Assembly (NCBI GenBank): GCA_001598975.1
Contig: BBXU01000549.1
Coordinates: 19,307 to 83,306 of the forward strand
Length of the DNA stretch: 64,000 nucleotides
Source: Parachlorella kessleri
Lineage: Eukaryota > Chlorophyta > Trebouxiophyceae > Chlorellales > Chlorellaceae
Direction: 5' to 3'
Made by a program: the position numbers and the translations under genes. Shown piece by piece: positions 22,301 through 34,300 of this stretch; positions within the stretch are counted from its first letter, which is position 1, and each line of letters begins with the position of its first letter. A model generated the notes under the pieces. That model ran no database searches. It worked only from the letters and a program-made list of their open reading frames with translations, and was not told where the DNA came from.

Positions 22301-24241
22301 ATGTGCATTTTAACGGTCCCAGGGACCTGGGTCTCTGTGGTTGGACACGCTTCAGAATGCGGTCATGTCCGGTTGCAGTATGCGGCCTGCTTTGTTGCTG
22401 TATGCTGGGCTACAAACTGTCATGTGACCGACTATGGCCGCTGCCTGCAAGACAAGTGACTCTCAGCCCGCTTGAGCCTGGCCCTCTTACAGGGAAGCTT
22501 TGGCGGAGTACGATGCCACACAGGACGAGGAGCAAGCGTTGGGACAACTCCAGCCTGTACACTGGCTGGTGAGTGGTTCCAGTCACTGATGGGTTCACCG
22601 AGGCCCCTGATGGTGGCATATGGGGTGCATGTGGCAAACCCTTGGACGTGCGTGGGTTGTCCCCACTTGCATGTCTCCGGCCACAGGAAGTTTATTGACA
22701 CATTGCTGCGTAGGGTTTCAAGCATGCTGGTACAGCAGGGCTTGATGGGTTGGGTAGGAAAGGAGGCATTGAGACTGATTGTAACAGGCTGCAAGTCACC
22801 GGACACCCCGCCGCCTTCTTTCCTTTTCGCTGCTCCATCCTGCTGGCATCTATCAGCTACGTATAGTGTGCGGCTAGGGCCCCAGCCCAGCCGCCCTATA
22901 TGAGATTTTGGTGAGTTTTTGACGGTCATGCTGCGCGGTGGCCTTGCAGGGTGGCGTGATGAGGCTGGCAGTGCTGCACAACCCTCTGTGCCTGGACCAC
23001 CTCTTCATTACAACTGCTGAGAAGGACCTGTCTGAGGAGCGGCGAAGGGAGAAGTATGACGCGATCGTGGTGAGCCAAGTGAAAGCATGTCGACATTGAG
23101 TAGGTGATAATCGAATTTTGTGGTTTGAGGGCATGGTGTATCCTGGCAATTAGTGGGCCGCACCCGGCAATGAGTTGGCTGCAAATACTTGGCCGCATTT
23201 GTGGGGCACGAGCATCATTCTGGTCAGGTGACAGTGCGCCGGTAGAATAGGCGAAAACTAGTTCGTGATAGCACGGTGCTGCAGGCTGCCATAGACATCA
23301 CCCCGTTCCAGCAGGAGCGCTACCTGGAGCTTGCCGAGGCCTACACCAGCTTTGTGCAGCAGGCAAGGCAGCACAAGACGGCGGCCCTTGAGGTCATTGC
23401 GCAGGTGAGACGGTGTCAAAAGACCCACCAGTGGCTGCTTGTGCAGAGGTATCTGGGATACATGTGTCGGGATGCGTCATCTGCAGGCACCCGCACTGTG
23501 CAGCCTGGGAGCGGCCCTGGGTGTCACAGTAGTTACTTCCTTTGAAACCCACCTCCTCCCTGAGGTCCCCTGGTGCTTGTGCGTGCAGAGCGCCGTTGAT
23601 GGCAAGCCAGCCTCATCGAGCCTGGGGCGCATGGCCGCACGGTACCTAGAGGCGATCCAAGGGGCCTCCATGCTGACTGCGTACCGCGACGCCGAGGTGG
23701 TCGCGTGTGTGGAGCTGATGAACGGCATGGGCAAGGTGAGGGTGGGTCCATCAGTTGAGGATGTGCGAAACTGTAGGGGAGTGGTCAGAGAGCAGCGGGG
23801 CGCCTGCTCACTTGTGGCGTTTGCGGTTCCCTGGGCCTGGGGACGATGGCCACAAGTGCAGTTGGGCTGAGCTGTTGCTTGCACCCTGAGGGGGTGCTAG
23901 GGTCAAAGGTTCGTGTGGTTTAATTTGGATTGGTCATCGTGGCCATGATGGTGGGTGTGCTTGTTGCATGTGCCGAGCAGGAGTCACCGCCAGGTTTGGT
24001 GCAGGGGCTTTGGAGGTCTTATCTCTTATGCTGCTTGCGTCGGGTGTGCCACGTTGCGAGGGACATGGCCGCAGCTGCTCCCAGTATCGTGATAATATGG
24101 TTGCCACCGTGCCTCATGCAGATCACCAAGCCACTGCAGAAGGCACGTGCCACAGCCATGGCCTACCCACACTTCATCGACCTCCTGCAAGTCATGGAGG
24201 CCATCAAACGCCTCCCACCGCCCAGCCACAGGCTGCGCTGA
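19392..24241 (+). CDS. Copy 4: AT-hook/bZIP-like nuclear protein, 651 aa
   Basis: Exons 19392-19994, 20431-20505, 20770-20856, 21128-21650, 21985-22069, 22493-22568, 22950-23069, 23285-23404, 23589-23735 and 24122-24241; 652 codons. The start MALATEGGSFWEPLDLGG aligns with the family N-terminus. Exon 1 has a Gln run and KPRGRPRAD. The hinge is ARK|KNHLRDLEERVADV. Exon 2 has a normal GT donor. Exon 6 is one codon shorter and exon 7 one codon longer than usual, so this is a divergent member. Exon 4 has W-AQKLPRTWRFIEAV. The tail is short (PPPSHRLR, stop TGA). Introns are longer on average than in its neighbours. Confidence 0.84.
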
Positions 24242-25133
24242 AAATACTGGAGGATACCTCCACCTGTATTATAGCGTGGACGTTATTGCAGTGAGCAAAG
24301 TGACTCAGTCACTGCCAGGCCAGGCCATGGGATGCTGTGGCTGACAAAGGCTGAGGTAGCATGCTTCTTAGTGATTGTCTCCCACGGTTTAATGAACATG
24401 TACTTGTATGGCATTTGTTGTTATGGCAGGCTTGCATCAGCTGTCCCCCGCACCGCCTGAGCTGTACTCTCATCTGCTCTTGCTCCTCTAGCCCGTTTAC
24501 CTGGCAATGGATGGTGCCCCGTCTGGGGAGCCGACTGCGTTTAATGTGCAATGCACACCAGACCAGACGCGAGACGTACATATTTTGATTGTAAGATAGT
24601 TATGGAATGGCAAGGCCAGCCTGGGCAGACATAGTGCAACCCCCTTGTGCACCACCTACCTTGGAGGTGGAGCACCAGCCCTACTGTAATACAGGGAGCA
24701 CGCTACGCTCGTTACCTCGTTGTCTCTTATAAACCTGGCAAGGACGGACCATCCATATTATATTATGTCAGTCCAGTCCAGTCCAGCCCAGCTCTACTCC
24801 CTGTTCGGACTACCTGCCACCCATGCTAATAACATGCCTTCTGGATTAGATCTCAAGCAAGACCCAGAACATAAATGGCTCAGCACTGAGGCAAGACTCG
24901 GGCTCAGTGTGCGTCCAGCCCTGTCAGTTTTACAGCTAGCAATGCTAAGTGGACGATAGCTGGTGTTGACTTTCACAAGTCTGGCCGTGGGCTTAGGTCG
25001 ATGCGGCTACTAAGGCGCCTATATCTGCACAAGCCGCCTGAAGATCCTATCGGTTGAAAGTGTCTAAAGAAAGACCGGCCTGCGTCGTCTGCCTGCGAAC
25101 GAATGGTGATCACCGGGCTTGCGGGTTATATAT
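24242..25133. other. Intergenic spacer between copies 4 and 5
   Basis: Contains the 3' untranslated region of copy 4 and an R1 repeat at 24770-24935. No coding exon seen. Confidence 0.5.
24770..24935 (+). repeat. R1 repeat with duplicated head
   Basis: CAGTCCAGTCCAGTCCAGCC, CTACTCCCTGTTCGGACTAC and CTGCCACCCATGCTAATAA, followed by a second head (CTCAAGCAAGACCCAGAAC, then CTCAGCACTGAGGCAAGACT) and GTCCAGCCCTGTCAG. This suggests two truncated R1 units joined together. Confidence 0.55.
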
Positions 25134-25154
25134 CCCGCCACACGGATTATTTAT
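25134..25154 (+). promoter_or_regulatory. Copy 5 promoter module: CCCGCC plus GGATTATTTAT
   Basis: CCCGCC at 25134-25139 and GGATTATTTAT at 25144-25154, followed by GCAGCCCC. The start codon is about 370 bp downstream. Confidence 0.65.
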
Positions 25155-25363
25155 GCAGCCCCAGTGTGTCTAGAGGCCGTCTGTGTAAAGACAGCAGTTT
25201 CATCAGTAAAAAGCATATGCGCTGTCGCGTCATTAGCTCAAATCCATTTGCGACGTGCTTGGCAGGCTCCATACTTGAGATGTCCTGAACCGAACATTAG
25301 CACGCTTGCTTGGGTTGTTAGCCCCATCGTTGGCAGGGGATCCGCTTCATGCACTGCATACAG

Positions 25364-25477
25364 GTAAGCGAGGTTAGCAGAGCTTCGACTATCACTGATT
25401 GATAGGCAGGCAAGGATCCCAAGTGATGTGACCCATGACAGTGCCCATAGTATGAGCAGCTTCCGGTACTGATGCAG
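25364..25477 (+). other. Probable 5'-leader intron of copy 5
   Basis: Donor CAG|gtaagc at 25364 and acceptor actgatgcag ending at 25477. Confidence 0.5.
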
Positions 25478-25522
25478 GTGTAGCAGGGAAGAAACCGCAA
25501 GGGCCTGAGCTTATCTGTCACG

Positions 25523-28500
25523 ATGCCAACAACCCTCGGCGAGAGCAGCTTGTGGGACTTGGGTGCACCTCTAGAGCCCCTGGAAAGCTTCCTCGCCTCA
25601 CACGACTGCCTGCAAGAGAGCCGTGAGTCCCTCCTGCTCGAGCAAGGCTTGGATCTGTTCCTCAGCGAAGAAAGCGCGGCGGACGCTTGGCTTTTTGCCG
25701 ACGTGGCAGGGGTCGGCGAGCCTGGGTCTATAGGGGCGGCTTCATGTCCGCCCCTCAGTCCCCCAGAGGGCGCAGCAAGCATGGGGCCTCCAGCATTGCA
25801 CCCAGGGCAGCCGCTGGCTCAGACAATGCCCAGCCATGCAGCCGTCCTTCCTAGCCTCAGCAGTGGTGACAGTTTGGGAATTCCAACCAGCCCTGGCACT
25901 CCTGGCGGCCTGGAGGTGGACATACCGGTGCCAAGCAGCGCGCCGGAGCCTGCTTACAACTCCCTGCTTGCCCAGCAGCAGCAGCAGGAGCAGCAGCAGC
26001 AGCAGGCTGCTGTGGGTGGCAGCCTCCCCAAGCAGTCAAGGGGCAGGGGGCGGCCGCGGGCGGACCGCTCGCAAATGACCAGACGGCAACTGAAGGCAAT
26101 ACAGCATGCTCAGGCACACTCTGAGCGCAAGGTGCGTCGAAAACATTAGAAATGGACACGTATCTTGTATGATGTGCATAGCAGCTGGAGCGCTGGTCCT
26201 GCACTGAGTTAAGGAAGCAAGATAGGCTTTGGGTTACGGAAGCACTTATGGGTGTTGCCAGAGCTGCTTGTTTGTGGTGCAAAGCTTTAAATCACTATAC
26301 CAGCACAGGGCATCGCCACTACCTTTGTGCCTGCAGAAGAGCCACATGCGTGAACTGGAGGAGCGGGTGGCTGAAGTGAGGGCGGACCTAGAGAGGGAGA
26401 GGGCGCAGCAGGCACGTTGTGCACCGCTTGATGGATTGCACCAGTGTGCTGCGTGTAGGGCCGCCCTCTAATATGCCTACAACATTGGAGCAAGTTTATG
26501 CATGCGCTGCCAACGGTATATTCGACCAAGCTCTGCTCCTGCATTTTGTCCGGTGTGTGTCTGTGGGCCGATGACATGCGCACTCCAGTATGCCAGTGCT
26601 TGGTTTTGAACTGGCACTGCTAACTGAGTGTTAACCACCCTTCTCGTACGTGACGATGAAATTGCCAGGTGGGGCTCCGCTAGCTGAGCATACTACTTTA
26701 TGTCTGCGGTGCAGGAGGCTGGCCAACGGGCCATTGGGGTTCTTGAGCGGCTTCTAAGCTACAGAGATGGCATGATTGCGGCCCTCGAGGAGCACGGCAG
26801 GGCTGGAGGCGGCACGGAGGGAGGGAAGGCAGGACAGCGGGAAAGTCCCGGCCATGCTGGCCACCTTGCACTGGCAACAGCAGCCGACGGTACTTGCTGC
26901 AGGGACCTTTACAGCTACAGCTGGAGCAGCTGCAACTGTGGCCGCTGCTGCCGGGGCCGGGCAGGCCTTTTGACCCTAACCGTGCCACCCAGCCTGCCCA
27001 GGGGCAGCTGGGTGCACAAGCTGCCTGCCACGCGCCGCTTTGTCGAGCATGTGCTGAAAGTGCAGCTGCCGGCAATGCAAGCAGGGGAGTGGCCAGCATC
27101 TTGCGGGCCAGCCCAGTTCCAGCGGCTGCAGCAGCAGCAGCAGCAGGAGTGGCACGAGGGGCAGCGGCCGGCGACGGGAAGCTTGCGCCACCAGGAAGAG
27201 CTGATGTATGGGCCCGACGCCTTCAAGGCCATCTGTGCCACAGGTACTGCCTTGCCTGCATGCAGAGGGATTGTGGGCTAGCTGTCCTTGCTTGCAGCAA
27301 TGGCATGCACCACCACTGCATGGAGGGCAGCACAGCCAGGCAGCAGTGCAGTGGAGCACGCAAGACCAAAATAGGAAGTGGCGTGGGGTATGCGGGTTGG
27401 CAGGCATCAGCTCTGCCTCTTGCGATACTGCGCATGACGAGGGACATTCCAGGGCTCCTCACCCCAATGTCAAAAGTGTTTTCTCTGGTGCCCTACTGCT
27501 GAAAGGTTGCTGTGCATGGGCAAGGCCAAGCACCATGCTGGCACCTGCCTGTCACGTCATGTTTGTGCTTCACCCCTGCAGCCGCCCCTGAAGTGGTAGA
27601 AGAAGTGCGGACCATGGACGCTGCCGACATTGTTGAGGGCTGGCGAGACTATGCTCGCGAGTGCCGGTAAGACACACTAGTAGAGATGCTCTCGACTACA
27701 ACCACAACGGCCTGGCAGGGCCACTCCACGACAGCTCTCCCGAGCTGCTAGCTGAGGGTTGTGCTTGGTGCTGGGGCTGTGCTTTCTGTCATGACATGTA
27801 TCGTTAGGCACTGCTGCCGCTGACGCCCAGTCGCCTTGCTTATGCCCGTGTGCAGGGACATCGTGGCAGAGTATGACGTGACGCAGAACGAGGCAGCCGC
27901 CCTCTCCAGGATGAAGCCACACATGGAGAGGCTGGTGGGTCCTGCTTGTCTGCTTTGACTTCTCCTGTGTGCAAGAGGGTGTTAGAATGGGAGCAGGGGT
28001 GGTGGGGAAGCACCATCAGTCAGCAAAGCAGTACGTGAAGAAGTGGCAGCGCCGCAAAAGGCGGCAGATGGTTTCTAGTTAGCAGCGGCTCGCACTTCCA
28101 GAACAGCGAGAACGTTCTAGCTAGGTAAAGGGTTGTATCTGTGTACGCATGCACTTCATGCCTGCCTTCAAAAATCCTGTCTACATGACCCATCAGCCAT
28201 CAGGTAGTGCTGTAAGCCATGCAGGCGGGGTCCACAGCTTGATGCTGGCAGTCTGCGATTGCAAGTGGGGTGGTGAGCAAGCGTGTGCTGCTTACAGTTT
28301 TTAGGCCCCCAGGGGGGTCAGCTGGCTGCAAGCTGAAGCTACGTTGAACTGCATCGTGCCCGCCTTGCAGGGTATTTTCTTGAACCTAGCGTTTCTGTAC
28401 AATAAGGGCTTGATGGCGTACCTCTACCTGGCGAGTGCCGACAACCTGTCTGACGAGCAGCAGCGGGAGAAGTACGACGTCATTGTGGTGAGCGCGGCTG

Positions 28501-29742
28501 GGCGTCACCCTGCAAGACTATCTGGACAGGGCGGCGTTGAAGCCCACAGCACGGCGGTGCATGCCTGCGTGTTGCAGCCGCACTGTTGCCTGTGGCAGCA
28601 AGTGATCATTACCTAGGATGGGAGACCATTGGTGATTGTGCCCGCCTTTCACCCTTTCTCATAGCGTAACTCCGGCCTCCTCCTTTGCTTGCTCCTGCAG
28701 GCCGCCATGGACATCACGCCATCCCAGCAGGAGCGCTACCTGGAGCTTGCCGACGCCTACACCAGCTTTGTGCAGCAGGCTCGGCAGCACAAGTCCGAGG
28801 CAGTTGCGCGAATCGCCAAGGTGAGGGAACCCCTCGGCAGCCGGCCAACAGCTCGCTGGGTGCACTGCTGGGCCTGCCCGTGGTGGCCTGCCAAGCGTAC
28901 ACAGTTGTTTTCGGCTTCTGTGCTTGCACCTCCTTCCCCCCTTTCCGATCCTGCCTGCTGATTGACGCAGCTGGCACCCGCCACACTGCTGTCTGGCCCC
29001 TTCCTGTGACATGCATTTCTATTTAGAGGTCCTGCCAGGGAGATTGCCAGGCTCACTTCTAACCTAGGCGGCTCAGTCCGCTTTTGGTGTGCAGGGCGCC
29101 TTCAGCAGTCTGCCAGCCACTGCCAGTATGGGGCGCATGGTGTCTGGGTACCTGGAAGCGCTGGAGGGTGCCGCCATGCTAGAATCCTACCCCGATGCTG
29201 AGACCACCGCAATCATGCAGCTATCCAAAGGCATGGCCAAGGTGCGCCCTTGCCCTGCTTAGGTTATGTAAGTTTGCTGTTATTGGGCTGGCATGCTTAG
29301 GGCGAGCCTTGTTGGGTGCTTATATGCTGGACCATGGGGTCTGCACACAGGTCGTTTTACTTGCCTCCGCTGCCCTGGACAGCCAGGCAGGACTGAACAG
29401 CTGAGTTACAAGCCTGGGGACAACGCATTAGCAGCCAGGGCACATAAAGCCAAGCCTTGGGGAAGGTTTGTAAAGAAGCTACACTTTGTGTGTGCTGGCG
29501 TGTTCCCCTGTGCTGGCAGCCCTGCAGCGGCCCTGACTCACAACCACACCGCCTTTCCGTCGCAGATCTACCGGCCGCTGCAGAAGGCGAGAGGGGCGGC
29601 GATGGCCTACCCCCAGTTCATGGATGTGCTGCACATCATGGAGTCCATCAAGCGGCTGCCGCCACCGGAGCAGCGGAAGCAGGAACTATGCTTGAGAGGG
29701 CAGGCGGAAGCAGTGCCGCATCATCAGTCCACCGTAAGGTGA
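25523..29742 (+). CDS. Copy 5: AT-hook/bZIP-like nuclear protein with fused exons 3 and 4, 645 aa
   Basis: Nine exons: 25523-26131, 26337-26411, 26715-27243 (exons 3 and 4 fused), 27582-27666, 27856-27934, 28371-28487, 28701-28820, 29095-29241 and 29566-29742. The start MPTTLGESSLWDLG is typical. Exon 1 ends with a Gln/Glu run and RGRGRPRAD. The hinge is ERK|KSHMRELEERVAEV. The exon 2 donor is GC (CAG|gcacgt). The coiled-coil block EAGQRAIGVLERLL runs straight on in frame into the exon 4 block (YSYSW...SWVHKLPATRRFVEHV) with no GT donor where sisters have intron 3. A weak GC donor at 26802 is the only alternative. Exon 10 reads beyond the usual end (KQELCLRGQ... to TGA 29742), giving a longer tail. 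Confidence 0.84.
28921..29022 (+). repeat. Dispersed repeat R2 in intron 8 of copy 5
   Basis: Contains the C/T-rich start, TGCCTGCTGATTGACGCAGC, CACCCGCCACACTGCTGTCT and CTTCCTGTGACATGCATTTC. Most complete R2 version together with 43200-43302. Confidence 0.6.
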
Positions 29743-31055
29743 CTGAACTATCTCTGCCACGGGTGTGAAGGGGTTGTGCTCCCTGGGAAGCAAGGGGCTG
29801 TGCCTCTGGGCAGAATGAGGCATAAGAGGCAGGCGGCATTAGAGTCGTCGATGTCATTTTCTGGTTCAAGCTACTCTGACAATGTATTACTAGACAGCAT
29901 TGTTGTGAAATCGTCACATTGGGCAACGTGATGCTGATGGCCCCAGATGAAGCCCAGGAAGCGGTATGTAGGCTGACTGTATACACAGAGGGGTCTCCCT
30001 CCTTGCTGCTTCCTGCCCCAGCTGTCTTGTATGCTGGCAATATAGGTGGTCCTTCTCCTCAGAAAGTTCTGATGAAGTGTGCTTGCCACACCATGTTTGC
30101 AACATTGGGACGCATCACTTGAGCACCTTTGTACAGTGCTGGTCAGCATTCCGCACCAGCGTGAGTGCAAGTTCAGCAGGGTCACACTTGTTCTGTTCTA
30201 TATAGAGGGCACATAGCACAGGGCCCTCCTGCAGGATGCTGGTGACAGTAACCTAAGGGCTTGGTGTCTGTTATAATTGTTGTGTTGGCTAGCCTGGCAT
30301 GCCAGGTCACTCTTGGTAATTATGCATACTCAGTAGCAAATACCCAGTGAAGCAGGCGTGGGGGGAGAACTACTAAATTAGAACGCAGGGGAGAATCAGG
30401 CGCATTCTGCATCCAGCCCTGTCCGTACAGTCCACCTCTCACTCCCTGTTCGCACTCTCTGCCAGCCAAACCTCTAATCAGAACTCAGGCGAGCCCCCGA
30501 GCACTACTGCATCGCCCCGTCACTACAGTTCACCTACAACTCGGTTCGCACGACCAGCCACCCTTACTTACTTACTTACTAGAGCTGTCTGCCTGCTCTG
30601 CTTGAAGCTGGGCCTCCTACTCCTGCTGGCGTTACTTCAGGCCTAAACCCTTTCTCTGCTACCCCTGCCTGAGCTTCAGCTGCACCCAACCTTCCAGTGG
30701 CCTGAACTTATCTCTCGGAGATAATAGCTGGATTAGAACTCGGCACGACCAACAGCACGCTTGCATCCAGCCCTGTAGTACATTAGCCCCCTCACTCTCT
30801 GTCGCACTACCTACCGCCGTAAGCCAGAGCTGGGGGCTCCAATGCCTGCTGAACTTAGTTCACCCCTGAAAGTCGGCGGTTTATGTATATGCAGCTCCCG
30901 TATCATGACTGCGACGTGACACCGCCTCCACTTGACTTTAGCGAACGTCGAACGCTGCGGCACAAGTCGCCGACATCACTCCGCCTGTGCAGAGTTCAGT
31001 ACGCAGCTTGAAATCGTGGACCTTCGCACTTGAAATCACTGGATGCGCGCGCCTC
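29743..31055. other. Intergenic spacer between copies 5 and 6
   Basis: A 1.3-kb spacer with no family exon. It holds two or more degraded R1 units (30385-30850) and a short CTTA tetranucleotide run near 30567-30583. An open frame at 29919-30122 has no recognisable features. Confidence 0.5.
30385..30850 (+). repeat. Degraded R1 repeat cluster
   Basis: Three partial units: near 30390-30475 (AATCAGGCGCATTCTGCATC, CAGCCCTGTCC, CTCCCTGTTCGCACT), near 30478-30560 (AATCAGAACTCAGGCGAGCC, GGTTCGCACGACCAGCCACC), and near 30730-30830 (GGATTAGAACTCGGCACGAC, GCATCCAGCCCTGTAGTACA, TCGCACTACCTACC). Confidence 0.55.
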
Positions 31056-31075
31056 CCCGCCAAAGGATTATGTAG
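31056..31075 (+). promoter_or_regulatory. Copy 6 promoter module: CCCGCCAAA plus GGATTATGTAG
   Basis: CCCGCCAAA at 31056-31064 is the reverse complement of TTTGGCGGG, an E2F-type consensus, and abuts GGATTATGTAG at 31065-31075. The A/T element carries a variant end shared only with copy 7. Confidence 0.6.
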
Positions 31076-31197
31076 GCCTTTCCACATGTGCCTAGCTGGT
31101 CCGGGGTGCCTTTCAAGGTCTGTCCCTTCACACTATTGATAAGGCGTAAGTTATCAAAGGGTTTCAGACAGTATTTCTGGCAGCTTGGCTGTTGCTG

Positions 31198-31336
31198 GTA
31201 AGCGGGTGGATCGCGTAATAACTCAGCCAGGTGCCCTGGCTCCAGTTCAATTCAGAGGAGGTTATCTTGTATCATATGTACTTACTCCACTGCCCGCTAG
31301 TAGCTTATATGATGAGAGCTCACTTGTTCACTGCAG
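31198..31336 (+). other. Probable 5'-leader intron of copy 6
   Basis: Donor TTGCTG|gtaagc at 31198 and acceptor ttcactgcag ending at 31336. Both sites and much of the intron are conserved in copy 7. Confidence 0.55.
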
Positions 31337-31355
31337 GCGGCCTTCCTCGCTAAAC

Positions 31356-34300
31356 ATGAGCCCAACCAGCCTGGGCGAGAGCAGCCTCTGGGATTTCACG
31401 GATTTCCGGGGTGAGCCCCTGGAGGGCCTACTGAACCCAAGCAGCTGCCGTCAATCCTATACTGGCTCCTTCCTGCTTGGCCAAGAACTGGACTTGCTGT
31501 CGGCTGACGCCCACGCTGCATGGCTCGTAAGCGACCCGGCAGCTGGGACTGAGCAGAAGCTGGTAGTGGATGACCTCTTCCAGCCCTGCACCTTCCCTGC
31601 CACTGCGGCAAGTATATTGCCTGCGGCACTGCATCCAGGGCAGCCCCTGGTCCCTGCACTGGGTAGCGAAGCCTTTGCGGCAGCGCCTCTCAGCAGCACC
31701 GACATGAGCCTGGCAGGCTCCGACTCGGCTAGCTTGGGGTCTGGTGTTCAAGCCATCATTTCGGCAATACCAAGCACCGCTGAGCATGCCGCATCCCCCA
31801 GCTTCCAGCAGCAGCAGGAGCAGCCACAGCCGCCGGAAGGAGCCGTTCCTCAGCAGCCGGCCAAGGCCAAGGGACGGCCGCGTGCCGACCGCTCGCAAAT
31901 GACAAGGAAGCAGATAAAGGCTATCGAGTATGCAAGGGCACATTCCGAGCGCAAGGTGGGGTGCAGAGAGTTTGCCCTACCTGGCCAGGGTTGTACCTCC
32001 AACACTCTTTGGGTTGATATTCCGGCCCGTCCTGCACGCTCTGGGGATTGCATGGAGTTGTACAGGTTCCTGGGTAAGGGTTGGTAGCTTGTTGGGGGGT
32101 GTTCTAGAGGCCAATGCCCCTCCAGACCTCAAATGCTTGCCAACATTAAAGATCAGCCCAGCATAAGTTGAGTCTTCTGAGCCCTTGCATGTGGGCTTTC
32201 CCTGCTGTGTGCATGCAGAGGACTAACATGCGTGATCTGGAGGAGCGTGTGGCTGATGTGAGGACGGACCTGGAGAGGGAGAGGGCGCAGCAGGCAAGAG
32301 AGGATGCGGCGGGATATTTTGCGCTGCTGCCAGTGTGCAAACCCGGTATACGATTGCTTTTGTAGCCAATGCTTCTAAAATGTGGGGTCATCCTGCCTGA
32401 CTGTGGCCACGGACCTATACCTGCCACAAACAATAATATTGACATCAGGCCGCTGACCTCAACTCGATAGCTAAAATCTGATGTGGGCTTTCAGAACGTC
32501 ATGGGAGCAAGCAACACAGCTGCTGGCTGTTTGCTTCAGCCGGTCCTAGCTATGTGCCGTCCAATTCGTGCAGGGCGACAGCCAGCGGTCGATCGAGGTG
32601 CTGGAGCAGCTGCTGAGCTACAAGGATGAGATGGTGGCGGCCCTGAGCGAGCATGGCCAGGTTGTGAGGCCCACCCGTTGCATGTTTAGGTTGTAAAAGT
32701 ACCCTTGAGCACATGCTGGAGAGGGAGTACGGCCTGGGCTCAGCGATTTGTATCCCTGCAGACCCCTGACCATGTCCACTCGCATGAACCAACCCATGCA
32801 GGGCGCGCAGGCACGCTCGGCGCTCGGCGATGCCAACTCTGCCGCCCACCAGTCCTGGCCCAGCAGCGCCGGCAGCCTTGCCATGGCCCGGCCTCCGCTG
32901 GCGGCGTTGCCAATGGCCGCAGGCAACATGGAGCTGAGACCACCGGGCCAGCTTGACCGGGGCAAGGGAACGGCCGGTGCTGCCAGCTCCACTGCCGGGT
33001 GCAGTCTCTGCAGCCGCCTCAGCAGCGCCAGCATTTATAACTATACCTGCAGCTGCGGGCGGCGCCTTGGGCATGCGGCCCTTCTGGGCCCCACCGCACT
33101 TGCCAGCCTGCCGGAAGCCAGCTGGACACACAAGCTGCCGGCCACATGGGCCTTTGTAGAGAATGTTAGAGTGGTGCAGCTGCCCAAGCTGCTAGCAGCG
33201 GGGCCGGAGGGCAAGGTGTCGGTGTGCCTGTCGTCGAACTACCAAGTGGAGGCAAACCTTGAGCAGGCGCATGAGGGGCTGCAGCGGATTCCGGACAGCT
33301 ACTGGGATTACCTAACCATGAACGGCCTGGATGACCTCAGCGCCATAATGGTTGCAGGTGGGATACTAGTTGGGGCGCCATTTCTCATGCATGTAATGAC
33401 CGAGCGGGGTGCTAGGGTTGCGCATGTAATGATGATGACCGACTGGGCGGCAGTATGCTGCTTTGCCTCATGAGCGGAAGGGCATGAGGGAGGGGCTAGT
33501 GTCGGGGACTGCCAAGGGCCAAGCATTTCTTTCTACGAGCCAAGCAGCAAACCAGCCACCAGCCAGCTAGCTAAGCAGTGGTGGTGCCTGTGACTGACCG
33601 TGGCACATGCGGTACTGCTGTGGCTGTCTGCGTGCTCGCACAAGTCCGATGCCAGCAATGCCCCCTTGCCCCCAATGCACCTGCCATTGCCACTCCAGCA
33701 GTGCATGCACGTCTACCTGAAATATTTCGCCGTACTATGGCCCTGCAGCCAGCCCCGCTGTAGTGAATGAGGTCATGAACATGAAGTGTGACGACCTTGT
33801 GGAGGCCTGGCGAGACTATGCCCTGGTGGCCAGGTGGGTGGCGGCTGGCTGGACGCACAGCTGTTCCTGCCGCCAGCAGGGGCCTGCGTGGGCATCTGTG
33901 GTGGCAACGGCAGGGCAAGCTTCCAGCTGGCATATCTGCATGCTGTAGTAGATGGGTGTCTAGCAGGGGGCCTAGAATCGATCTGCCTAGTGATTTGGGG
34001 CATGTGTGCTATTGTTTACATGTCAGGCGATGCTGCGCTTTGTACCACATGTCCCCTCTCTCCGCATGCATGTGCAGGGAGGTAGTTGCCGAGCATGACG
34101 TCACCAAAAACGAAGCGAAGGCACTGGCCCGGCTCAATCCCCATATGGAAAGGCTGGTAAGTGCCGCTCTTGCGCTGTCATGGCCAGGAGGTTGGAGTCA
34201 GTATGCGCAGGCAATAGGATACCCTGGGTGGTCATGATATTAAGTGGCAGTGCCAAGCAAATTTTGCGAATTTTATTGCCGTGTTGCTCAAATCGGGACG

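Noticed and set aside
26802..26880. Cryptic GC-AG intron in copy 5 between exons 3 and 4
   Set aside because: The GC site is weak (AGG|gctgga) and the frame is continuously open, so intron loss is simpler; kept as a caveat.
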